Assembly: GCF_003732225.1 (NCBI RefSeq)
Contig: NZ_MOBJ01000014.1
Coordinates: forward strand, 343,428-407,427
DNA length: 64,000 nucleotides
Reading direction: 5' to 3'
Source: Pseudomonas brassicacearum
Lineage (GTDB): Bacteria; Pseudomonadota; Gammaproteobacteria; Pseudomonadales; Pseudomonadaceae
Shown: piece after piece, positions 53,260 through 62,359 of the stretch
Layout of the letters: every line of letters starts with the position of its first letter
Numbering within the stretch: position 1 is the stretch's first letter
The notes under the pieces: generated by a model
What the model was told of the DNA's origin: nothing
What the model saw: only the letters and a program-made list of their open reading frames with translations
The model's database searches: none
Program-made: the position numbers and the translations under genes

Positions 53260-53853
53260 GGTCTTGTTGCCCACAGGAGATTGAAGAAACAAATCAACGC
53301 GGGGAAACGCGCCTGGAACACCTGGAATCTCGGCGTTCACAAATCGGCCAAAGGCATCGCGCGACATCCGCGCAACAGTGAGGACGCCTGTGTTGGTGTT
53401 CTTTATTTCGGCCTCAAAGCTTCCAGCTGCAGGCGCCTCGATCAGCCCAGTGTCAATAGCCCATAGCAGCAGAGCAGAAGACATATTGCCGCAATTCACG
53501 CTCCAGTCTATATCGCTATGATCACTGGCCAACTGGGCGAGCGTACTGACGATCTGGCGTCCAGTCGGAGTGTCCTCAACCCGTGCCAAAAACACTTTGT
53601 TGCTGGTGGCAGGCCCCCTTCCGAGCCCGGTTATCTGACGATTCCCGGGCTGATGTCCTGCAAGAGGGACTCCCATGAGGTGGTGCAACAGCTCTGCTCG
53701 CAACAACTTGTCACGTGGCAACAAAGGCTCCCAAATCACTACACCTGTCGAAGTGCCACCTCTCATGTAATGCACTGGTAATTCCATCACACCCGAGTGA
53801 ATGCGGCTGCGAAACCCATCTCGGTCGACTGGTAGCATTGGGGATTTGAACAT
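53260..53853 (-). pseudogene. PrpF-family isomerase, 5' fragment truncated by IS66
   Basis: 198 codons of a PrpF/4-oxalomesaconate tautomerase-like protein. The family stretch MRGGTSTGVV, the following substrate-binding region GNRQITGLGRGPATSNK and the NCGNMSSALL segment with the catalytic Cys are visible. Complete members have about 390 residues, so the C-terminal half is missing; the cut is exactly at the IS66 tip (53259). ATG ending at 53853 has GGAG six bases upstream. Upstream it abuts IS66 debris, so its promoter is gone. Its metabolic role is unrelated to the O-antigen, and it was probably carried in with the mobile DNA. Confidence 0.8.
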
Positions 53854-53896
53854 CGGTAACTCCATAACAATGACGGCCAGCGTGATTAAACCGGTG

Positions 53897-54107
53897 CCAC
53901 TTATGCGGCAGCAACTGATCGATTTCACTCGCCCGCTGCGTCGGCAGGCGCGTGAGAAGGTCTTTCAGATAAGCATAAGGATCATGCCCGTTGAGCCGCG
54001 CCGACTGGATCAAACCCATGATCGCCGCCGCCCGTTTTCCGCTCCGTAGCGACCTTGCGAAGAGCCAGTTCTTGCGTCCAAGAGCCGATGGTCGGATCTG
54101 GCTGTCG
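53897..54107 (-). pseudogene. 3' part of a second IS66 tnpC (3' exon flank of the group II intron)
   Basis: Reads QIRPSALGRKNWLF, then LRSGKRAAAIMGLIQSARL and RASEIDQLLPHKW, the standard C-terminus of the longer IS66 transposase type. It is directly downstream of the intron 3' end. The reading frame continues into unrelated sequence past 53897 instead of stopping, so the natural end of the element is lost or altered. Confidence 0.85.
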
Positions 54108-54144
54108 GGTAGTCAGACGCGGTTACCCGCGTCCAACCCCCTAA

Positions 54145-54178
54145 GAACCGTGCATGCGAGTTTCCCAGCACACGGCTC
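54145..54178 (-). ncRNA. Group II intron domain V
   Basis: A 34-base hairpin beginning GAGCCGTGTGC and ending GCATGCACGGTTC on the minus strand, with a GAAA-type loop. The base composition and the two-base bulge position fit the catalytic domain V of bacterial group II introns. Confidence 0.9.
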
Positions 54179-54210
54179 AAGCCTCTGAAAAGGCACTATT
54201 AAGTACCCGG

Positions 54211-55872
54211 CTATACCTCTTTGACATTGGCGTACTGCTGATCTCTGGGGCAACGCAGATGGTAGATCTCAAGATTGACTGCGGCGTCCGTTCCGCCGTC
54301 AGCCAACTTTACGATATGGCGACTATGCCACGGCGTATCTTTGGTAACGGGCTTATGACAAACAGAACACAGGCCGCCTTGCTGTCGTCAGACGTGATAT
54401 AGCTTCGCTCGTCCCTTCGTTGATTTGAGCATTTTCTTGCCCCAGCGGAATTCGAAATACTCATCCCAATTGGGGTCATGCGGGTTAGCAGCAGCCTTGA
54501 TCTTGATGTGCCGCACTATCGGCGTGTCCGATTCCTTCAGTAATGTGTATTCCCTTGCCTTACCGTCTGCGTATTTTTCAACGCTGAGGAACACCCACCG
54601 GCGCGATCCTCGGACTTTGAAATACCTGTCCTTGACCCACCGTGTTCCTTTGCGCGGATGCCGTCTCACCGCCCAGCGCCAGAGCATTGTCCAGACTTCG
54701 CTATCTACCTGATTGAAGACTTTTTTGGCGACCACGTGGCTATGGTAGTTCGCCCATCCCCGTAAAATCGGGTTGAGCAACCCTATCAAATTGACCTGTT
54801 TGATCGTCTTGTTGGTCTTGATCACTTCCCGGAGCTTGGCGAGGTGAGCCCTGATGTTCGCTTTCGATGGCTTGATCAGGAGCTTGCCGTTGTACTTACG
54901 CAAGTTCCATCCGAGGAAGTCGAACCCGTCCCCTATGTGCGTTATTTTGGTTTTTTCCGGAGAGAGGACAAGTCCACGCTCTGCCAGGAACTCAACCACA
55001 GCGGGCCTGACTTCATTCTCCAGCCATTCTTTCGAACAGCCAGTGATGATGAAATCATCTGCATAACGCACCATCTGCATTTTTCGGGCTGTCCACTTTG
55101 CATTGGGAAACCTCTTCGCCAGCATCGCCTCCAACCCATCCAGCGTCATGTTCGCCAACACCGGGGATATGATGCCTCCCTGCGGGGTTCCGGCGTGGCT
55201 GGGGAATAGCTGATTCTGGTAGACATAACCGGCCTTGAGCCATTTCTGCAAAATCACCTTATCCATGGGGATGTTGGCGATCAACCAGTCATGGCTGATA
55301 TTGTCAAAACAGCCTTGGATGTCGCCCTCTAAAACCCACTCCGCGTTTGCTTTTCGTGACAGCACACCAAAGCACTGTGCGGCGGCATCCGCAGTTGAGC
55401 GTTCCGGCCTGAACCCATAAGAGTTCGGATCGGCGGTGGTCTCCGCTATCGGTTCCAGAGCCAGCAGATGGAGCGCCTGCATGGCCCGGAATTTCATGGC
55501 GGGGATTCCGAGAGGTCTCGTCTTGCCGTTTTTCTTCGGAATAAGCACTCTCCGAAGCGGAAGCGGCGAGTTGCCTCGCCGCTTCAATGACGTTATCGCA
55601 CTGATCTTGACCCCAGGTGTATTCCACGTGACCTTGTCCACACCGGGGGTATTTTTGCCTTTGTTTTCAGACACACGTTTCACGGCCGATGCTTTGCCGC
55701 TAAACGAGTGAGTCAGCAGCCATTGCAGGGCCTTCGCCTTGTTATGCCTGCCGTCTTGTACAGCCTTCACAATACGCGCTTGCAGCCCTCTTACTCGACG
55801 TTGAGCGTCGGCCCAGTTGATGCCGTCCCACGACGTGCCGAAAGGTGCACACGCCAATGCTGCTGCGTTCAT
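54211..55872 (-). pseudogene. ltrA: Group II intron reverse transcriptase/maturase with in-frame TGA before the HNH domain
   Basis: An intron-encoded protein starting at the ATG ending at 55872 (GGAAGGAG upstream). The RT domain has NSYGFRPERSTADAA, TPQGGIISPVLAN and the active site YADD, followed by the maturase (X) domain GWANYHSHVVAKKVF. After 494 codons a TGA (54388-54390) stops translation at LYHV. The same frame then continues for 58 more sense codons (to TAG at 54211-54213) and reads QQGGLCSVCHKP, WHSRHIV, GG and NLEIYHLRC, the pattern of an HNH endonuclease. RT and splicing function could survive; the endonuclease should be missing unless the stop is read through. Confidence 0.85.
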
Positions 55873-56456
55873 TTGCTCTCCTTCCGTTGAAAGGGTTCTA
55901 CCTACTCTCTTGTGAAGAGAGACCATGAGGACGTCTGCCCGCTTTCGCGTGAAGTGATGTTTCAACCTCTATCCAGCCCGTTACAGGATGGCGTTCGCTT
56001 TTTCCTCGTTCCTTCGCCCGCACCGCCATGGGCAGTTTTTGCAAACGGCTTTCCCTGACGGGAGCGATACGGGATTTCCACGTTCCACTTACAGAAGTAC
56101 GTCGGGTTAGGTGCCTGCTATCGACCGGGAGGCATGTGGGTCACGAACGCGCGTGCAAAAAACGCTGCTCCCACCTCCGTTACCTTTTGGTTCGAGCGTA
56201 TAAGCCATTTCCGCTCGTTCAACTTAACGATCTTTGCGCAGATTCACATGTGTTCACCGTACCGACTATCTAGCCCTTGTCCGGCCATGGCTGCCAGAAG
56301 AGTACGTCTCTCACGATTAGTACCCCGCACCTTGCGGTGCCTCGTCACATTGTCAAAGGCGCTCTTGATTCAGCCTTCTAGATTCACCCGGTGACACGGG
56401 TGGTTCCCTCCAAGTGGGAACAACTTCTTTAAGCGACTTCGTGTCGTACCTCGCAC

Positions 56457-56816
56457 CAGTTATTATCAATGGGCAAGTAGCCAGGCAGTCGGGATGCCCT
56501 TGTCGATGATCTGCGCCGGAACCGGTGCCTGGATCAGCGTTTCGCAGTCATCGCAGATCCACGCGATATCGGTGTCGATCAGGTCATTGAGCAAGCTGGC
56601 GTGTTCAGGATTCATCTGCTCGCTGCGCTTGGCAAACTTGAATCGCTTGAGCTGCGCGATCTCGTGGGTCAGTTTCTCGATCACCGTTTGGTCGCGGTTG
56701 ATCTTCTTGCCCATGGTCTCGACTTGCTGGTCGAGCGTCTCGACACGCTGTATCAGCTGCGCCGCGAGCGCGCGCAGTTGTTCAGGATTCAGGTGGTCAA
56801 AATTGGGAAGAGTCAT
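56457..56816 (-). pseudogene. 5' part of the second IS66 tnpC, internally deleted
   Basis: Starts with the usual MTLPNFDHLNPEQLRALAAQ and a helical zipper (about 85 residues), then jumps to WICDDCETLIQAPVPAQIID, a segment normally some 60-100 residues further on. It jumps again to a TTGCCCATTGATAATAAC stretch that encodes LPIDNN in the +1 frame. Two internal deletions have thus removed the catalytic core. The group II intron follows directly. Confidence 0.82.
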
Positions 56817-56878
56817 GGTGTCGATCTTGCCAGAGCAGGCAGTTCGCGGCGATAGACCGATGGGCTAATGGCAACCCT

Positions 56879-57067
56879 TAAAGCAGTGTGATCGCGCCGC
56901 CGGAACCCGCGCGCTGCCATGGCAGGCCCAAACACCAAGGCCTGGAGTTGCGCGGCATCCAACTCTATTTCAGAGCCATGGCGAATGCTTGGCCAGCGGA
57001 ACTTACCTTGGTTCAACCGGCGAGCCGCCAGCCAGATCCCGAAGCCGTCATGCACCAGCACTTTCAA
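56879..57067 (-). pseudogene. IS66 tnpB fragment with frameshift
   Basis: Reads KVLVHDGFGIWLAARRLNQG and QLQALVFG, the C-terminal half of TnpB. After that, one extra base shifts the frame; in the shifted frame it ends normally as LPWQRAGSGGAITLL and a stop at 56879-56881. The N-terminal half is absent, joined instead to the tnpA remnant. Confidence 0.82.
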
Positions 57068-57069
57068 TT

Positions 57070-57350
57070 GGCCAGTTCACTTTGACAGTGTCGCGCGAGT
57101 GCTGGATCTCAATGCAGATATTCGATGATGCAGCTCGCGAGTTGGCTCCGGCCAGTTATATGGGTAACGGAATAATTGCAGGTTGCAGCGTCGTGTTTTT
57201 CTGCGCGTGCACCCGAATCCATTTGTGGACGAGGTTTGCATTGAGGCTATGGCTGAGTGCGATACTGGCAATCGAAGCGCCGGGCTGGGCGCACTCTTGA
57301 ATCACCTGGGCCTTGAAGGACTTGGAGTAGGAACGGCGTTGTGGCTGCAT
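57070..57350 (-). pseudogene. IS66 tnpA remnant with premature stop
   Basis: Starts MQPQRRSYSKSFKAQVIQEC, a helix-turn-helix TnpA (Orf1). A TAA at 57156-57158 interrupts the frame, which then continues as LAGANSRAAS and IEIQHSRDTVKVNWPIES, the usual TnpA C-terminus, before it joins tnpB at a shared GAAAGTGCTG. Confidence 0.8.
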
Positions 57351-57377
57351 AAAATGCCCGCTTAAAAGGCTAGAACT

Positions 57378-57405
57378 GGTGCCCACTTAAATTTAAGTGC
57401 ACACC
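57378..57405. repeat. 28-base near-perfect palindrome at the junction of two IS remnants
   Basis: GGTG, two bases, the perfect 16-base palindrome CACTTAAATTTAAGTG (57384-57399), two bases, CACC. It lies exactly between the tnpA end of the IS66 remnant and the IS5-type remnant. The halves look like two abutting element tips. Confidence 0.75.
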
Positions 57406-58293
57406 ATGTCTTGGCTTTGCGGGGCTGGGGAGATGACTTGGCCGGACGGATACGTTTGATGCATGCGTTGAGCCCATTTTCCCGCATATGCACTATCGAC
57501 GAAGAGCGTATTCAATGAAGGGTATTTTTCTTTCGAGTAAGCCACTGCGTCATCCGCTGCGTCGCGATCCTGCACACTTGCTGCGCTGATACTCACGGCC
57601 AGAAGCAGGCCCAGCGTATCGACTATCAGACTTCGCTTGCGCCCCTTTATTTTCTTGCCAGTGTTGAAGCCACTGTCCTCGCCTTGAGGGAAACTGCAAG
57701 TCGATTGGGAATCCAAGATAGCCGCTGACGGGGCGTCATCGCGATCTTCCCTGTCCCGCCATTGTACGCGCAAGCGATCATGCATCTGCTCAAATTTGCC
57801 CTGCGTACTCCACCGGCGAAAGGTCTTGTAGGCATTTTCCCAGTGAGGAGCCTACGCGAGGTTGCATGCACCATGAGCACCCAGTACGTACTACATGGCT
57901 GCAGGCTTCGAGCAGCGTCCGTCGAGAATGACGCGGTGGTACACCACGACCGCCCTGGTTTTCAAACAGATCGGCGACCAGTGCCTATTCAGCATCAGTC
58001 AAGCAACTGGGATATCGTTGCTCTGGCAACTGGCGTCGGTACGTTTCGTTGTAGCCATAGGACTTGCGAGGTTCGGGTGACATAAGACTGCCCTTGGCGC
58101 GCTGCTTTGTGCGTGTAATCCCCGCCAGCTTCAAGGCTTTTGCAAACGTGTCGGGATGAGCGGTGATACCCGTTTCAGCGTGGAATGCATCCGCTAATTC
58201 AGCATGACTGGAGAAGGGATGGGCTTGTGCAAGGTTGACTAGCATTGGGTACTGCTCTGCGACAATCGCGGGTGGGCGTCCGGTTCAAGGCAT
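57406..58293 (-). pseudogene. IS5-family transposase remnant
   Basis: Degenerate transposase in three pieces. The N-terminal part (EQYPMLVNLAQAHPFSSHAE and YPSCLTDAE) is followed by TAG where Trp is expected (57978 region). The middle (ALVADLFENQGGRGVPPRHS) continues to a frameshift near 57850. The DDE part reads ENAYKTFRRW, LDSQST, GKKIKGRKRS and FVDSAYAGKWAQ. The C-terminus after about residue 250 is missing, cut near 57465, and the last 60 bases are unassigned. The start codon at about 58293 is followed by TGA two codons later. It cannot make a working enzyme. Confidence 0.82.
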
Positions 58294-58626
58294 GACTTCA
58301 AGGCTATCCAGGCAGAAGGAGTGATAAGTTTAGTTTATTTTGCCTACACCCCCCTAGCGCCGCACCTGTTGTCATGGATGCTGGCAAGCCTCCGGGAGCG
58401 AAAAAGCAGACACTGGCTGAACTGAGGCGCAAAAAAAACGACTCAATGTGTCATTATGTACCGCGACATTCGTCGCTTGCTCGGCAGCGATAAGCAGGCT
58501 CTGCGCGCTGCGCCAAAGCCGACAGCAGCTTGGCGACGATCGAGTAGTCGCTTCGGTTTGTTTGGAGCAGCAGGCGAGTATTACTGATTGTTTGTCTATC
58601 ACTTTTTGAAATGTGACGCTTAAAAA
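58294..58626 (+). other. Region between the insertion stack and wbjD
   Basis: These 333 bases separate the IS5-type remnant from wbjD. A 39-codon frame from ATG 58374 (MDAGKPPGAKKQTLAELRRK) has no recognised relatives. No clear ribosome binding site precedes the wbjD ATG, and no promoter could be assigned. If the native wbjC-wbjD junction was short, this segment is also foreign. Confidence 0.4.
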
Positions 58627-59757
58627 ATGAAAAAACTAAAAGTCGTGACCGTGGTGGGAACCCGCCCGGAAATTATTCGTCTGTCGCGCGTAATGGCTGC
58701 TCTGGATCAGTATTGTGATCATGTACTTGTTCATACCGGGCAAAATTACGACTACGAACTGAACGAAATTTTCTTTCAGGATCTAGGTATTCGCAAGCCT
58801 GACCACTTCCTGAACGCGGCCGGTGCTACGGGTGCAGAAACCATCGGTAACGTGATCATTAGCGTAGATCGTGTACTGGCGGAGGTTCAGCCAGAGGCCT
58901 TACTGGTGCTCGGCGACACCAATAGTTGCATGGCGGTTATTCCTGCCAAGCGTCGCAAGATTCCGACCTTCCATATGGAGGCTGGTAATCGTTGTTTCGA
59001 TATGCGAGTGCCGGAAGAGATCAATCGTCGAATTGTCGATCACACCGCGGACATTAATCTGACCTATAGCACTATTGCTCGGGATTATCTGCTGCGTGAA
59101 GGTTTGTCACCAGACATGGTGATCAAAACCGGAAGCCCTATGTTTGAAGTCCTCAACTATTATCGTGAGGGTATTGAGGCTTCTGATGTTCTCGAACGGT
59201 TGGGCCTTGAGCCAGGTAAGTTCTTTGTCGTCAGCGCGCACCGCGAAGAAAATATCGATTCCGATAAAAATTTCCTAAAATTGGTAGATGTTCTAAATAC
59301 AACGGCCGAGAATTATGGGCTGCCAGTTATTGTTTCTACACACCCTCGGACGCAGAAGCGTGTGGATGTAATGGGTGTGCAGTTTCACGAGAATGTGCGC
59401 TTGCTCAAGCCACTGGGTTTCAAAGACTATAATAAGCTTCAGCTTGAATCCAAGGCGGTTCTTTCCGACAGCGGCACGATCAATGAAGAGTCCTCGATTC
59501 TCAATTTCCCTGCGTTGAATATTCGGGAAGCACACGAACGTCCAGAAGGAATGGAAGAGGCTGCTGTCATGATGGTCGGACTTGAGGTTGGACGAGTGAT
59601 GCAAGGTTTGCAACTCTTGGAAACGCAAAGTCGTGGAGAGGAAAGGACTCTGCGATTGGTTCAGGATTACAGCATGCCAAACGTTGCGGAGAAGGTAGTC
59701 AGGATCATTCATAGCTATCGTGATTATGTTATGCGCGTTGTTTGGAAAAGGTTCTAA
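58627..59757 (+). CDS. wbjD: UDP-2-acetamido-2,6-dideoxy-L-talose 2-epimerase WbjD (WecB/CapG type)
   Basis: A 376-residue non-hydrolysing 2-epimerase, the length known for WbjD. It has VVGTRPEIIRLSRVM at the start, HTGQNYDYE, MEAGNRC, SAHREENID and LSDSGTINEESS. It should finish UDP-L-FucNAc after WbjB and WbjC. Its separation from wbjC by mobile elements is the key oddity. The next gene begins five bases after its stop. Confidence 0.92.
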   Translation: MKKLKVVTVVGTRPEIIRLSRVMAALDQYCDHVLVHTGQNYDYELNEIFFQDLGIRKPDHFLNAAGATGAETIGNVIISVDRVLAEVQPEALLVLGDTNSCMAVIPAKRRKIPTFHMEAGNRCFDMRVPEEINRRIVDHTADINLTYSTIARDYLLREGLSPDMVIKTGSPMFEVLNYYREGIEASDVLERLGLEPGKFFVVSAHREENIDSDKNFLKLVDVLNTTAENYGLPVIVSTHPRTQKRVDVMGVQFHENVRLLKPLGFKDYNKLQLESKAVLSDSGTINEESSILNFPALNIREAHERPEGMEEAAVMMVGLEVGRVMQGLQLLETQSRGEERTLRLVQDYSMPNVAEKVVRIIHSYRDYVMRVVWKRF

Positions 59758-59762
59758 GTAAT

Positions 59763-60989
59763 ATGACAGTTCGTGTGTTATTGATTACCCAATGGTTTGA
59801 TCCTGAACCGACTTTCAAAGGTCTGGTTTTTGCGCGGGAGCTTGTTAGGCAAGGATTTGAAGTCGAGGTGATTACGGGATTTCCCAACTATCCCGGTGGC
59901 AAGATTTATCCTGGCTTTAAAATGCGACTGATTCAGCGCGAGTTGATCGACGGCGTAAGCGTAACGCGGCTGCCTCTTTACCCAAGCCACGGTCAGAGCG
60001 GGGTTGGGCGCATAATCAATTATATCAGTTTTGCAGCAACAAGCCTTTTCTATGGGTTGTTCTTCAGTAAACGTGCTGATGTGATATATGCTTATCACCC
60101 TCCTTTGACTGTAGGTATTGTAGCGACGATTATTCGTTTCTTTCGGCGCGTACCGGTTGTTTATGATATTCAGGATCTATGGCCTGACACGTTGCGAGCA
60201 ACAGGTATGTTCGCTAATGAAAGGGCGCTAAATCTGGTATCAAAGGTCTGTGATTACGTCTATAGAAACGTCGATCAACTTGTAGTGCTTTCACCCGGTT
60301 TCAAGCGCCTGCTGGTTGAGCGTGGCGTACCGGAAAACAAAATTGAGATTATTTATAACTGGTGCGCAGAGGATCTTTTGGTGTCCTCTGATAATAAGTT
60401 GCCAAGCAACTTTCCAAACGCCTCAAGTTTTCGCGTTTTGTTTGCCGGGAATATGGGGAAGGCTCAAGCGCTGGACTCAGTGCTCGACGCAGCCAATCTT
60501 CTTCAAGAGCGGAATATCGAATTGGTATTCATCTTTTTGGGTGGAGGAGTTGAAGTTGAGCGCTTGAAGCAGAAGGCTGAAGCGAGTGGTCTGCGTAATG
60601 TTGTGTTTTTACCTCCCGTCCCTATGAGTGATGTGGGCAGCTATCTTGCGAATGCCGACGCGTTGCTGGTTCATCTGAAAAAAGATCCCTTGTTTACGGT
60701 GACCATCCCTTCTAAAACACAGGCATATATGGCTGTTGGTAAACCGTTATTAATGGCAGTCGATGGGGATGCAGCCGACTTGGTACGGCTGAGTGGCTGC
60801 GGACTCGTCGCTGAGTCGGAAAATCCAGAGTCGCTGGCTGCTGCTGTCCAAACTCTGCATCTGACTGGCGATCAGAGTCGAAATGAGATAGCTGAAAAGG
60901 GTCGGGTTTATTATCGTGATAATCTCTCGCTAAGCGAAGGTGTGCGACGATTTGCCGATATTTTCAAGCGCCTTTCAAAACGCAAATAA
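59763..60989 (+). CDS. wbuB: Glycosyltransferase family 4, probable L-FucNAc transferase (WbuB/WbjE type)
   Basis: A 408-residue GT4 enzyme with an N-terminal domain (ITQWFDPEPTFKGLVFAREL), the central VYDIQDLWPDTL and a C-terminal sugar-nucleotide domain (LFAGNMGKAQALD, IPSKTQAYMAVGKPLL). WbuB-type transferases add L-FucNAc, and the gene directly follows wbjD as in other FucNAc loci, which supports that donor. ATG 59763 is preferred to the in-frame codon at 59742 that overlaps wbjD. Confidence 0.85.
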   Translation: MTVRVLLITQWFDPEPTFKGLVFARELVRQGFEVEVITGFPNYPGGKIYPGFKMRLIQRELIDGVSVTRLPLYPSHGQSGVGRIINYISFAATSLFYGLFFSKRADVIYAYHPPLTVGIVATIIRFFRRVPVVYDIQDLWPDTLRATGMFANERALNLVSKVCDYVYRNVDQLVVLSPGFKRLLVERGVPENKIEIIYNWCAEDLLVSSDNKLPSNFPNASSFRVLFAGNMGKAQALDSVLDAANLLQERNIELVFIFLGGGVEVERLKQKAEASGLRNVVFLPPVPMSDVGSYLANADALLVHLKKDPLFTVTIPSKTQAYMAVGKPLLMAVDGDAADLVRLSGCGLVAESENPESLAAAVQTLHLTGDQSRNEIAEKGRVYYRDNLSLSEGVRRFADIFKRLSKRK

Positions 60990-61046
60990 CATTATGTTTC
61001 AGGTCGAAATTGAAACTCGCCTTGATATGCAATTTAGGAACATAAA

Positions 61047-61643
61047 ATGTTGAAACGGCTTTTTGATATTCTGGCTTCTTTTTTTGGCCTGCTGTTGTTG
61101 TCTCCCGCTATTTTGATTGTGGCATTTCAAATTCGCCGCAAGCTCGGTGGACCCGTTTTGTTTCGCCAAGTTAGGCCGGGTCTCAACGGCAAACCTTTTG
61201 AGATGGTTAAATTTCGCACGATGAAGGACGCTTATGACGCAAAAGGCGAACCTCTTCCAGATGCTGAGCGTATGACGCCATTTGGGGCTTTTTTGCGCTC
61301 CAGTAGTTTGGATGAGCTGCCTGAGTTGTGGAATGTTCTGAAGGGAGAGATGAGTCTTGTAGGGCCGCGGCCACTGTTGATGGAATATCTTCCCCTTTAC
61401 AGTCCGGAGCAATTTAGACGCCATGAGGCACGCCCAGGAGTGACTGGATGGGCGCAAATCAATGGGCGTAATGCATTGAGTTGGAATGAAAAATTCAATC
61501 TGGATGTCTGGTACGTTGATAATCAGTCTCTAAAGCTGGATATAAAAATCATTCTATTAACCCTCAAAAAGGTTGTAGTTCGCGAAGGGATCAGCGCTGA
61601 CGGGGAGGTCACTATGTCGAAATTCACTGGTAACAAACCATGA
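61047..61643 (+). CDS. PglC-like monotopic phosphoglycosyl transferase (initiating enzyme)
   Basis: A 198-residue small polyprenol phosphoglycosyl transferase with a single N-terminal re-entrant hydrophobic helix (about 10-30), the conserved FRTMKD and SLDELPELWNV with the catalytic Asp-Glu pair, and SLVGPRP. Small PGTs of the PglC kind transfer phospho-diNAc-bacillosamine to undecaprenyl phosphate. The two downstream genes make that sugar, so this enzyme probably starts the repeat unit. AGGAA precedes the ATG, and it overlaps the next gene by four bases. Confidence 0.9.
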   Translation: MLKRLFDILASFFGLLLLSPAILIVAFQIRRKLGGPVLFRQVRPGLNGKPFEMVKFRTMKDAYDAKGEPLPDAERMTPFGAFLRSSSLDELPELWNVLKGEMSLVGPRPLLMEYLPLYSPEQFRRHEARPGVTGWAQINGRNALSWNEKFNLDVWYVDNQSLKLDIKIILLTLKKVVVREGISADGEVTMSKFTGNKP

Positions 61644-62266
61644 AAAGGTTGGCCATTCTCGGGGCGGGTGGGCACGGTAAGGTGGTCGCCGATACCGCCG
61701 AATGCTGTGGATGGGAGTGTGTAGATTTCTTTGCGGACGGCTGGCCTGGGCAGACAACGAACGGCAGTTGGAGTGTCGTTGGAGACACTTCGTTGTTGAT
61801 AGAACAGCTCTCGAACTATGATGGTGTGGTCGTTGCGATAGGGCACAATTCAATTCGCAAAGCCAAGCTTGATGAGCTTGCGCGGATGGGGGCTCCCCTG
61901 GTTTCGTTGGTTCATCCGGCGGCCACTGTCAGTCGAAGAGCAACTGTTGGCCTTGGGTCGGTAGTCTTTGCGGGTGTGGTGGTGAATGTTGACGCGGTGA
62001 TAGGTCAGGGGGCGATCCTGAACACCGGGTGCAGCGTCGATCACGATTGTGTTTTGGGTGAGTGCGTCCATGTCAGCCCCGGTGCTAGACTGGCGGGCGG
62101 TGTTCAGGTCGGCAATCTGAGCTGGATTGGCATCGGCGCAAGTGTCAGGCAATTGATTCGGATAGGTGCAGGAGTAACCGTTGGTGCGGGGGCCGTTGCG
62201 GTAAGCGATGTAGAAGATTCGGTTACGGTGCTTGGTGTTCCGGCAAAGGTGATTTTCAGGACTTGA
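61640..62266 (+). CDS. PglD-like sugar N-acetyltransferase
   Basis: A 208-residue acetyltransferase: an N-terminal nucleotide-sugar-binding Rossmann half (ILGAGGHGKVVADTAE) and a left-handed beta-helix with the catalytic His of SVDHDC near residue 134. PglD acetylates the 4-amino group of UDP-4-amino-sugar to give UDP-diNAc-bacillosamine. The ATGA overlap with the PGT gene indicates co-translation. Confidence 0.88.
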   Translation: MKRLAILGAGGHGKVVADTAECCGWECVDFFADGWPGQTTNGSWSVVGDTSLLIEQLSNYDGVVVAIGHNSIRKAKLDELARMGAPLVSLVHPAATVSRRATVGLGSVVFAGVVVNVDAVIGQGAILNTGCSVDHDCVLGECVHVSPGARLAGGVQVGNLSWIGIGASVRQLIRIGAGVTVGAGAVAVSDVEDSVTVLGVPAKVIFRT

Positions 62267-62359
62267 CCTGCGTCGTATAGGGCGATCGTTGAGCTTGATA
62301 CGGCGTATTTGAATGGATGCTTTGCAAGATCCTTTATTTTTAATCTATGGGTACTGGCT

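Larger units (their letters stand above)
54108..56456 (-). mobile_element. Group II intron
   Basis: About 2,349 bases on the minus strand. The 5' end reads GTGCGAGGTACGAC at 56456, matching the GTGYG rule. Domain V lies at 54145-54178 and domain VI at about 54109-54142, so the 3' end is near 54108 (uncertain by one or two bases). Domain IV encodes a reverse transcriptase/maturase. The intron interrupts an IS66 tnpC within the codons for the conserved PIDNN motif. The 5' exon ends ATAATAACTG. Confidence 0.9.
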
